From contig NC_083674.1 in assembly GCF_030384665.1 (NCBI RefSeq), positions 2,542,001 to 2,606,000 on the forward strand: 64,000 nt of DNA. Direction: 5' to 3'. Below are positions 56,515 to 64,000 of this stretch, piece after piece (position 1 is the stretch's first letter; every line of letters begins with the position of its first letter). Made by a program: the position numbers and the translations under genes. Source of the DNA: Lodderomyces elongisporus. Taxonomy: Eukaryota; Ascomycota; Pichiomycetes; Serinales; Debaryomycetaceae. The notes below the pieces were generated by a model. The model was not told the origin of the DNA. It saw nothing but the letters and a program-made list of their open reading frames with translations, and made no database searches.

Positions 56515-57007
56515 GTGATTACATTTGTAGTAATCTATGCAAAGGGAGACGGTTTGATGCCGTGCCCACTTTATTGCTAGAAAGAAACAAGGTGAGCGAG
56601 ATTACGGTTTGCAATCAGCATGGCGGTCAATACACTAATTTGACAGGATAATACCAATTGTGGCTTATCTATATGACAGGAAATCTTCACAAGGATCAAC
56701 ACTACAAAATGACTCATAAATTTATAACGCATAACGCATTGAAGAAGCACTTTTTTTGTATATAAATATATTTAAAGGTCGGTTATTGGAAACATTTGAT
56801 TTCCTTCTTCTTTTGCTGATGAGATTTTGAGCCAGCTTAAATTGAAAACAAAAATTCTAAAGCAAAAACAAAAACAAAAACAAACAGAAATCACCACATA
56901 CAGTTACATCAATACTTACTGAAACTCACAAAAACTTACTGCTATTTTTTTTTTCGTTTTTTTTTTTTTGCTACTCGCTGTTGTTTACTTACCATAATTT
57001 ATTTATA
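55987..57007. other. Intergenic region, CDC53 to ABC transporter gene
   Basis: About 1 kb with TTTTTC runs, an ATT microsatellite (about 56474-56515), and AAAAAC units (about 56866-56884). No gene or RNA is recognised. Confidence 0.75.
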
Positions 57008-60000
57008 ATGGAAGTTCAGCAGTTGTTGTTCTTTGGTATGGATAATGATCCGTCAAGGTGTGGCTTTATCAGTTCCTTGTCGCATCCACTAAAATGCTAT
57101 GATTCAAATCAATTGAATCCATGTTTTATCTCGTCAATATCCATTATTGCAGCATTTTTGTTTGGTGTAACTGCCACTTTACAGTTTATCGAATTCAGAT
57201 TCTTTAACCATTACGGTCCTTTTAAGATCAAATATGCTTTCGGTAAGGTTTTGGGTTTAAAGAGTGTTGGAATATACCAACTCATGAAAATCGGCATCAT
57301 TTGTCTATATGGGTTGAATTTGGCTCTCAACGCCACAGTATTCAATAAATTGAATGGTGGGGTTGAGTCAAGCTTGCTGAAGGAAAACAAAATGTTTGAA
57401 ATAGCAAATGTCGTTGATGTCATAGTTTTGGTATTCATCATTTTTCCATTTCAACTTGTGGAACCAACTAGGAGTGTTGTGTCGCTTGCTTCCTTGTCTC
57501 TCTATTGGCTTTATAGAATAATCATTACAGGGATTGTATTATTGCAAGACTTAGCTAGTTACGGTAATGAAAAAGGTAATGGTAACGGTAATGATGGGAG
57601 CAGTGCCCTCATCATTACTCAAGATGTGTTTCTCTTTATGTGTCCATTAGTAATATTTGTGCTTGAAACGTTTTTTTACAGACCAAGTACAGAATTAAAA
57701 CAGTACTATGAATTGAACGATTGGGATGTAGCAACTGTGCGCAACATGTGGTCAGAGGTAACATTTATATGGTTGGACCCGCTAATTAAAAAGATTTACC
57801 AGACCCAAGCTATTGAAGTTGACGAAATACCTAAATTGCACGTGGAGCAGCAATGTCCATACACATATGATGAAGTCAGAAGAAGGTGGGACTTGGGCAA
57901 TCATTCATTGTTCAAAATATATTGCCAAAATCATGGCTGGAAAATTGTAAAGATTGTGGTGATGGATTTCATATCTGTTGCTTGTAACTTGACGCAGGCA
58001 TTCATGTTGAAACAATTCATTACATATATGGGACAGGCACAATCAGAAAAACGGCCTGTGATTATTGGCTTGTCCATTGCAACTGCTATGTTTTTATGTT
58101 CGGTTGGTAAATATACCTCTGGTAACCAACTTGCAGCTACCCATTTCAAGATACGGACCCAGGTGTATTCTGCCTTGGGAACTTTTGTATACCGAAAGGG
58201 AATTTCGCTCTCTGGCGAAGCAAGAATGCATAAAAACTCTGGTGAAATAATCAATAATTTAGCTGTGGATGTATTAAAGTTGGCTCAATTGGCTCAATTT
58301 GCACCCAACTTAACTTTTCCCATTAGAATCGTGATCACTTTGGTCGCTATTTACCACTTACTAGGTGTTGCTACTCTATTTGGCTTCATTACTGCCTTGA
58401 TCCTTGTTCCATTGAGCAGCAAAGTAAGTTCATCAATATCGCGATTGGTCAAGAAGAATATGGGTATCCGGGATGAACGTATTAAGCTAACATCAGAAAT
58501 ATTGCAATCAATCAAGAGTGTCAAATTGTATGCATGGGAGCAGCCAATGTTGCAAAGGTTATTTCACATAAGAAATGATAAAGAGTTGAAGATGGCACAG
58601 AAAGTTGGCGTGTTTAACTCTGTCTCAATGTTTTTATGGAACACAATCCCTTTTGCAATTGCAATTTCGTGTTTAATTGCATTTGTAAAGCTTACGGATT
58701 TGGTGTTGGTGCCCTCGATAATTTTTCCAGCATTATCTTTATTTGACTTGTTAACGGATCCAATAATGACTTTACCTGATGCTATAGTTGCTGCTGTTGA
58801 AGCCAGAGTATCGTTTAAAAGGTTGAACGATTTCTTTCTGCTTCCTGAAACAGACTCTCAAGTTGAAAAATTGAACACACTGATTAGAACCATGAGCGAA
58901 GTCGAAGTCGAAGGCGATGGAGATATCACTGTTTACATAAAAGATGCAACTTATAACTGGACAGCTGATCAGGTTGCCTTGTCCAATGTAAATTTTAAAG
59001 CCAAAAAGGGACAATTAACGTCAATCGTGGGGAAGGTGGGCACTGGGAAATCTGCATTGTTAAAGGCACTTTTAGGAGATGTACAACAACTGCATGGAAT
59101 TACTTGTGTCAGCGGAAGAATCGCTTATTGCGCACAGAGTCCGTGGATCCAAAATGCAACGGTGAAGGAAAACATCTTGTTTGGATGCAAATTGAATCAA
59201 GAGTATTATGCTCGAGTAGTTAAAGCATGTCAGTTAACTATGGATTTTGACATCTTACCAGATGGAGATGAGACTGTGGTTGGCGAAAAAGGAATCTCGC
59301 TTAGTGGAGGTCAAAAAGCGCGTGTTTCGTTAGCGAGGGCTGTCTATTCACAAGCTGATGTATACTTGTTGGATGATGTGCTCTCTGCAGTTGATGCACA
59401 TGTCGGTCAGAGCATTATACGTGAAGTACTTGGATCAAAGGGACTTTTGGCCAGCAAGACTACAATTTTAGCAACCAATGCAATTAAGGTGCTCAAATAT
59501 TCCAATAACATTTACTTGGTAAAGGACAAAACAGTTTTTGAAGAAGGTGATTTCCAAACGGCCCAGTTGAAAGATCTGAACATTACCGAATTGATTAAAG
59601 ATCATGTGAACGATGGAGGAGAAGAAGGAGAAGAGGAAGAGGAAGAGGAAGAGGAAACAACAGTAGGAGGAAAAGGGGTTGAGCTTGAGAACGAGAGACA
59701 AGAATCTCAAGGTAATCACCAAAAGAATAATGATGCAAGCACAAGCAAAGGTCTGCAGAAAATTGCCAAACAGAACGAGCGCAAGACGGCACAAAAGAAA
59801 GAAGCACTGGCTAAGGGAACAGTTAAACTTAGTGTTTACTTGGATTTTTTCAAGGCTTGCAATTTTCCCATGATAATCTTATATGTTTTTATTTATGGAG
59901 GTAATGTTTTTTGCACTATTGCAGCCAATTACATTTTGAAATATTGGTCACAACAGAACTTGGAACAGAACAAAAATGTCTCTATCAAATTTTACCTCAC

Positions 60001-61600
60001 TCTATATGCAATTGCTGGAATCAGTGGTGCAGCTTGCATGCTTACAGCAGCATTGATTATGTGGTGTTATTGTATCTTGAATGGAGCAAGGTATTTCCAT
60101 GATAAAATGGCGAGAGCCGTGTTGCGTTCTCCAATGCAGTTTTTTGAAACGACACCGATTGGAAGAATATTAAACCGGTTTTCTGACGATATGAATGTTG
60201 TTGACCAACAACTTATTTGGTCGATTTTGGCTGTTGTTGATTATGGATTGTTGACCGTGGGTTTGTTATCAGTGGTGATTTTCAATCTTCCTATTATGGG
60301 AATAGTGGTTTTCATCTTTGCCTTTGTCTTTAACGCTGTAAGGGCATATTTCATCTCCTCAGCAAGAGAATTAAAGAGGCTTCTCTCGGCTTCGAGGTCA
60401 CCTATATTTTCCCACTTGCTGGAATCTGTGGCTGGCGTAGAAACAATTAAGGCATTTGACCAATTGAAACGATTTGAAGACACAAATAATAAGTTAACAG
60501 GAAACTTTATCAAAGTGCAGTTTACAATGCTATGCTGTGCTAGGTGGTTGTCTATGAGGTTACAAACCATATCTGCATTTATTGTATACACTTCATCCTT
60601 GTTTATTTTGTCTACCATTGGAACCAAACACCAAATTAATCCTGGAATGGCCGGATTTATATTGATTAATGCCTTGAGCATAACCGGTGGGATGAACGTT
60701 ATTGTTAGGGGATGGGCTGATATCGAAGCTAAGTCTGTTTCTGTGGAAAGAGTTATCGAGTATTGCAACTTGATACCCGAAGCTCCAGAAATTGTTGCAG
60801 AATACAGACCTCCAGCAAAAAGTTGGCCAGCAAACGGAGCCGTTGAGTTTAAAAACTATTATACCAAGTACAGAGATAATTTTGATTATGTTTTGAAAGA
60901 CATTAATTTGAATATTAAACCTGGTGAAAAAATTGGCGTTGTTGGCAGAACCGGGGCTGGGAAATCGACTTTGACAATGGCACTATTTAGGATAATTGAG
61001 GCAACCAATGGAGGTATCACGATTGATTCTATCAACACCGAAAAATTGGGGCTTTTTGATCTTCGAAGCAATTTGAACATAATCCCGCAAGACTCGAGCG
61101 TTGTTGAAGGTACCTTGCGTGAAAATTTGGATCCCTTGGGTAAACATGCAGATGACGAGTTATGGAGAGTTTTGGAATTAGCACATTTAAGGACTCTTGT
61201 TGAGCAACTCGTTACAAAGGGCAAGGACGGTGAGAGTGAATTTAAAGGTTTGGATGCAATGGTATTTGAAGGGGGATCGAATTTTTCCACTGGTCAACGT
61301 CAACTCTTGTCATTGGCCAGAGCATTATTGAATACTTCCAAAATTTTGGTGTTGGACGAGGCAACTGCATCGATCGATGTAGAGACTGATCATGTTGTTC
61401 AAGAGACCATTCGAACAGAGTTTAGAGACAAGACGATAATCACTATAGCACATAGATTAGAAACCATCTTGGATAGTGATAGAGTCTTGGTTTTGGATAA
61501 GGGTCAAGTAAAGGAATTTGCTTCGCCAAGGGATTTGATGAGTGACAAAAACTCGATGTTTTATTCACTTTGTTCACAAGGTGGCATCAAAACAGGGTGA
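57008..61600 (+). CDS. Vacuolar ABCC (MRP-type) transporter, YCF1/BPT1-like
   Basis: A 1530-residue full-length ABC transporter with an extra N-terminal membrane domain (TMD0, about residues 1-215), as in yeast Ycf1, Bpt1 and human MRP1. These transport glutathione conjugates and metals into the vacuole. The first membrane core includes SVKLYAWEQPML. NBD1 has Walker A GKVGTGKS (675-682), signature LSGGQKARVSLARA and VYLLDDVLSAVD. An acidic Glu run (about 872-883) sits in the regulatory linker. NBD2 has GRTGAGKS (1313-1320), a variant signature FSTGQRQLLSLARA and ILVLDEATASID. The start is the ATG at 57008; a TTG nine codons upstream is unlikely. The NBD1/NBD2 asymmetry is typical of the family. 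Exact ortholog (YCF1 or BPT1) is not settled. Confidence 0.92.
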   Translation: MEVQQLLFFGMDNDPSRCGFISSLSHPLKCYDSNQLNPCFISSISIIAAFLFGVTATLQFIEFRFFNHYGPFKIKYAFGKVLGLKSVGIYQLMKIGIICLYGLNLALNATVFNKLNGGVESSLLKENKMFEIANVVDVIVLVFIIFPFQLVEPTRSVVSLASLSLYWLYRIIITGIVLLQDLASYGNEKGNGNGNDGSSALIITQDVFLFMCPLVIFVLETFFYRPSTELKQYYELNDWDVATVRNMWSEVTFIWLDPLIKKIYQTQAIEVDEIPKLHVEQQCPYTYDEVRRRWDLGNHSLFKIYCQNHGWKIVKIVVMDFISVACNLTQAFMLKQFITYMGQAQSEKRPVIIGLSIATAMFLCSVGKYTSGNQLAATHFKIRTQVYSALGTFVYRKGISLSGEARMHKNSGEIINNLAVDVLKLAQLAQFAPNLTFPIRIVITLVAIYHLLGVATLFGFITALILVPLSSKVSSSISRLVKKNMGIRDERIKLTSEILQSIKSVKLYAWEQPMLQRLFHIRNDKELKMAQKVGVFNSVSMFLWNTIPFAIAISCLIAFVKLTDLVLVPSIIFPALSLFDLLTDPIMTLPDAIVAAVEARVSFKRLNDFFLLPETDSQVEKLNTLIRTMSEVEVEGDGDITVYIKDATYNWTADQVALSNVNFKAKKGQLTSIVGKVGTGKSALLKALLGDVQQLHGITCVSGRIAYCAQSPWIQNATVKENILFGCKLNQEYYARVVKACQLTMDFDILPDGDETVVGEKGISLSGGQKARVSLARAVYSQADVYLLDDVLSAVDAHVGQSIIREVLGSKGLLASKTTILATNAIKVLKYSNNIYLVKDKTVFEEGDFQTAQLKDLNITELIKDHVNDGGEEGEEEEEEEEETTVGGKGVELENERQESQGNHQKNNDASTSKGLQKIAKQNERKTAQKKEALAKGTVKLSVYLDFFKACNFPMIILYVFIYGGNVFCTIAANYILKYWSQQNLEQNKNVSIKFYLTLYAIAGISGAACMLTAALIMWCYCILNGARYFHDKMARAVLRSPMQFFETTPIGRILNRFSDDMNVVDQQLIWSILAVVDYGLLTVGLLSVVIFNLPIMGIVVFIFAFVFNAVRAYFISSARELKRLLSASRSPIFSHLLESVAGVETIKAFDQLKRFEDTNNKLTGNFIKVQFTMLCCARWLSMRLQTISAFIVYTSSLFILSTIGTKHQINPGMAGFILINALSITGGMNVIVRGWADIEAKSVSVERVIEYCNLIPEAPEIVAEYRPPAKSWPANGAVEFKNYYTKYRDNFDYVLKDINLNIKPGEKIGVVGRTGAGKSTLTMALFRIIEATNGGITIDSINTEKLGLFDLRSNLNIIPQDSSVVEGTLRENLDPLGKHADDELWRVLELAHLRTLVEQLVTKGKDGESEFKGLDAMVFEGGSNFSTGQRQLLSLARALLNTSKILVLDEATASIDVETDHVVQETIRTEFRDKTIITIAHRLETILDSDRVLVLDKGQVKEFASPRDLMSDKNSMFYSLCSQGGIKTG

Positions 61601-62042
61601 ATAATCTAGGGTTTCCATTCGCGCTTTTGTATCTTATGTATTGTATACATTTATGGATTAGCAGTAGAGGAAGAAGAAGAAGAAGAAGAAGATGATGATG
61701 ATGATGAACTACCGAATCTTTACAATAGACTAGTTTGAATAAAAAAAAAGTGTCGATAATTTTAATTCCTTTATTTTTCCTGTAGTGGAGGTTGCGCTCG
61801 GTGATATCTCACCGCAATCGATAAATTCATTAATTGCGCTCGTTTGTGGCGAGCGTAAGAACCACCGCCTATTTTCCTTAATCTACTTCTCTACATACTT
61901 CTCCACGTTTTTCTCTTGCAACAAAAACCAACAAAACAATAATTAAGTCCAAAAATTGCTACTAATACTACTATTACTACAAAAAAAACAACAACAACTA
62001 CAACAAAAACAATAACATCATCAACAACAGCATCTATTTACA
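61601..62042. other. Intergenic region, ABC transporter gene to BRO1
   Basis: About 440 bp with AGA/TGATGA triplets (61672-61704), an imperfect inverted repeat TGCGCTCG...CGAGCGTA (about 61834-61858), and ACA/ACT-rich leader sequence before BRO1. TTGCGCTCG also occurs at about 61792. Confidence 0.7.
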
Positions 62043-64000
62043 ATGAAGACGCATTTACTTGTGGTACCCAGTAAAAAGACTGAAGAGGTCAATTGGACCA
62101 AACCACTCAACAACTACTTACTTTCGATTTATGGCAACACCTCAGCCTATCAAACCGATTTAAACTTATTTGACAAGCTTCGACAAGATATTCGCGGGGT
62201 GAATGCCGACAATACTGGGTTAAAGCTTTACTACAGGTACTACAGCCAATTGGAGATTCTTGATTTAAAAGTTCAATTTGCACTTTTGAACAAATCCAAG
62301 AAATCGGAATTTGTATGGCACGATGCGTTTGATCCAGAGATTACACATCAACAAAATGCATTACCATTCGAGAAAGCCAATGTTTTGTTCAACATTGGTT
62401 CTTTGTTGACCAGGTTTGCTCAGTCGCAGTATATTGAGTCGCAAAGCTCGAAAGAAGCATCTTCAGTAAAAGAACTGATATTGATGTTACAGCAAGCTGC
62501 GGGAGTATATGCTTTCATAAATGAGAATTTCCTACATGCACCAAGTGATGATTTAAGTCAATCGACTATCAAATTTTTAAGCAAATTGTCACTTGCACAA
62601 GCACAAGAAATTTTCACCCTCAATGTGATACGTAATGATTTGGACCAGCTGAAGAATTCATTAATTTCCAAATTGTGCAAATCCACGAGCATATTGTACG
62701 AGGAATGTTTTGCGATGATTGGAAAGGAGAAGAAAGAGCAGTATAAGATAGTAGGCGATTATGATTATGATTATGATGATTATGATGATGATGATGATGA
62801 TGATAATAATATTAAAAATATTGGTGCGGGACTAGATGGTTCCGAAGGGCCTGAAGATATCCCAAAGTATGTCACTGCTCAGTTGGAACTGGTATGGATT
62901 GCCGTGATTAGATTCAAAGCACAGTATTACAAATCCTTAGCATATTATTTCCATGGCTTGCTCTTGGAGTCAACTAGGAAATATGGAGACTCTATAGCAT
63001 ATTTGACCCAGTCCAAGGAGATTCTTGATGAGATCAAACCGCATCATCTTAAGGCTTATGACTTGGTAGACAATCTCAAATACCAGAAAGATAATGTTAG
63101 TATCAAACTTGCAGATCTAAATAAGGATAATGATTTGATTTATCATGATCCAATAAGAAAGAATGTTAATATTGATCAATTATCGCCCATGCAAGTTGCA
63201 AAAGTGGTTCCAATAAATCAAATACCGTTGCTCAAAGAAGCAAATGGTCTGGATTTTGGAAATTTTTTGAGCAATGTTGTTCCAACCAATATCCACGAGT
63301 TGTCGAGTTTCTACTCTGAAGAAAAATCGCAGTTATTAAGAAACGAGATAGACTATTATGAGGTTTCTAACGAAGAAGCAGCATCATTGTTGGAAGTTTT
63401 GAATCTTCCAAAGGGTTTGTACCAGATCAAAGAAGCGCTATCGAATGAGAATGAAGGGTATGGTGGAGGTCGTTATGAGGGTGATGATGGTGATGATAAC
63501 GATGTTGACGAGATTCCAGAAACGGTTTTGAATCAAGTGCTGGAGATATCTAGATCATATAATGAGGATCAAAGACTTGAGGCAGAAAATAATAGTTTGA
63601 GGAAACAAGTATTTGATATTGTGTCAAAACTCAATTCTTATGATAACCAGGACGAAGCAATCAACTTGAAAAAAGCGTTGTACGAAGCATCAAAAGCTGA
63701 TGAAAAACTCTCGTCTTTGGTTGATAAAAACTTGTATCAACGGCTTCAGTTTGGACCACGGTCGCAGCAATTCCGGTCTTTGTTTAAAGTAAATTCAGGC
63801 GAGCCTGAGGTGAGCTTGATGGATATGGATGATTCGCAAGATAAGCAAGTCAAAATTGTTGAGCAGTTTTTGAAAGATTTAAATTTGATCAAGCAAAATA
63901 AAAAGGAGGTGATTGAACGTTTGAGAAAAGAGGTACACTCAGACGACATTTCTGACATTTTGGTGTTTAATTCGAGACTGAAGTCGGATAGTGAGATTAA
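62043..64000 (+). CDS. BRO1: Bro1-domain ESCRT-associated protein (5' part of gene)
   Basis: 652 codons open to the window edge; the 3' end is missing. The N-terminus MKTHLLVVPSKKTEEVNW, YYSQLEILDLKVQF and ALPFEKANVLFNIGSLLT is the start of a Bro1 domain. Later landmarks are AYYFHGLLLEST, SPMQVAKVVPINQIP and HDPIRKNVNID. S. cerevisiae Bro1 recruits the deubiquitinase Doa4 to ESCRT-III on endosomes. A paralog, Rim20, has the same domain, but the N-terminal text favours Bro1. An Asp/Tyr run at residues 239-255 (GAT/TAT repeat) is an insertion inside the Bro1 domain, probably in a loop. The region after residue 450 is coiled-coil-like. The ATG at 62043 fits the family N-terminus. Confidence 0.9.
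   Translation, partial: MKTHLLVVPSKKTEEVNWTKPLNNYLLSIYGNTSAYQTDLNLFDKLRQDIRGVNADNTGLKLYYRYYSQLEILDLKVQFALLNKSKKSEFVWHDAFDPEITHQQNALPFEKANVLFNIGSLLTRFAQSQYIESQSSKEASSVKELILMLQQAAGVYAFINENFLHAPSDDLSQSTIKFLSKLSLAQAQEIFTLNVIRNDLDQLKNSLISKLCKSTSILYEECFAMIGKEKKEQYKIVGDYDYDYDDYDDDDDDDNNIKNIGAGLDGSEGPEDIPKYVTAQLELVWIAVIRFKAQYYKSLAYYFHGLLLESTRKYGDSIAYLTQSKEILDEIKPHHLKAYDLVDNLKYQKDNVSIKLADLNKDNDLIYHDPIRKNVNIDQLSPMQVAKVVPINQIPLLKEANGLDFGNFLSNVVPTNIHELSSFYSEEKSQLLRNEIDYYEVSNEEAASLLEVLNLPKGLYQIKEALSNENEGYGGGRYEGDDGDDNDVDEIPETVLNQVLEISRSYNEDQRLEAENNSLRKQVFDIVSKLNSYDNQDEAINLKKALYEASKADEKLSSLVDKNLYQRLQFGPRSQQFRSLFKVNSGEPEVSLMDMDDSQDKQVKIVEQFLKDLNLIKQNKKEVIERLRKEVHSDDISDILVFNSRLKSDSEI

Noticed and set aside
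61834..61858. Short inverted repeat TGCGCTCG...CGAGCGTA as a terminator or RNA gene
   Set aside because: Imperfect 8-bp arms only, no tRNA boxes, and yeast genes do not use hairpin terminators.

Overview
The window reads as nuclear chromosomal DNA of a budding yeast of the CTG-Ser (Candida) clade. Genes are mostly intronless and separated by AT-rich spacers full of homopolymers and microsatellites. The proteins are close to Candida/Saccharomyces families: PMA1, FOX2, ERG4, SCL1, HOS2, MIH1, PP2A, VMA1, CDC53, SRF1 and BRO1. A mitochondrial complex I subunit (39-kDa type) is present, a subunit S. cerevisiae lacks. VMA1 carries an intein, and many proteins have long Q/N/S/E tracts. The repeat load and the intein suggest Lodderomyces elongisporus or a close relative; that is inference, not proof. 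In this clade CTG normally encodes Ser, so CTG codons in the proteins below should be read that way. One HOS2 CTG falls where I recall Ser in S. cerevisiae.

Layout: 1-370 is the 3' end of PMA1 (plasma-membrane H+-ATPase). A 2.8-kb repeat-rich spacer leads to FOX2 (peroxisomal beta-oxidation). Then come a Lys14-type Zn2Cys6 regulator, ERG4 (last step of ergosterol synthesis, with a sterol-response-like motif upstream), the divergent pair SCL1 (20S proteasome alpha1, minus) and HOS2 (histone deacetylase, plus), a Sak1-type kinase, a second Zn2Cys6 regulator on the minus strand, and two tandem acetate/ammonium-transporter (ATO) genes.

From 27.6 to 38.4 kb, MIH1 (Cdc25 phosphatase, minus) and a PP2A catalytic subunit (plus) are divergent. 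The 6.5-kb gap between them holds a 3-kb rearranged Ty1/copia retrotransposon: two LTR copies with a 202-bp core that looks identical, an intact reverse transcriptase/RNase H frame, a deleted gag/protease/integrase core, and an inverted internal segment bounded by a 74-bp inverted repeat.

From 39 to 64 kb lie a complex I 39-kDa subunit, a putative peroxisomal OHCU decarboxylase, VMA1 (with an unreported-looking intron directly after its ATG, and an intein with a decayed endonuclease), an unrecognised minus-strand gene, a mitochondrial K+/H+ exchange-related protein, SRF1 (phospholipase D regulator), the cullin CDC53, a full ABCC transporter of the YCF1/BPT1 type, and the first 652 codons of BRO1 running off the end.

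There is no operon-like organisation. The strongest leads are the copia inversion, the VMA1 start intron and degenerate intein endonuclease, the loss of a canonical peroxisomal signal from FOX2, and the altered signature motif shared by both ATO proteins. Everything here is by-eye reading and family knowledge; no searches were run. I saw no tRNA, rRNA, CRISPR array or centromere-like structure.
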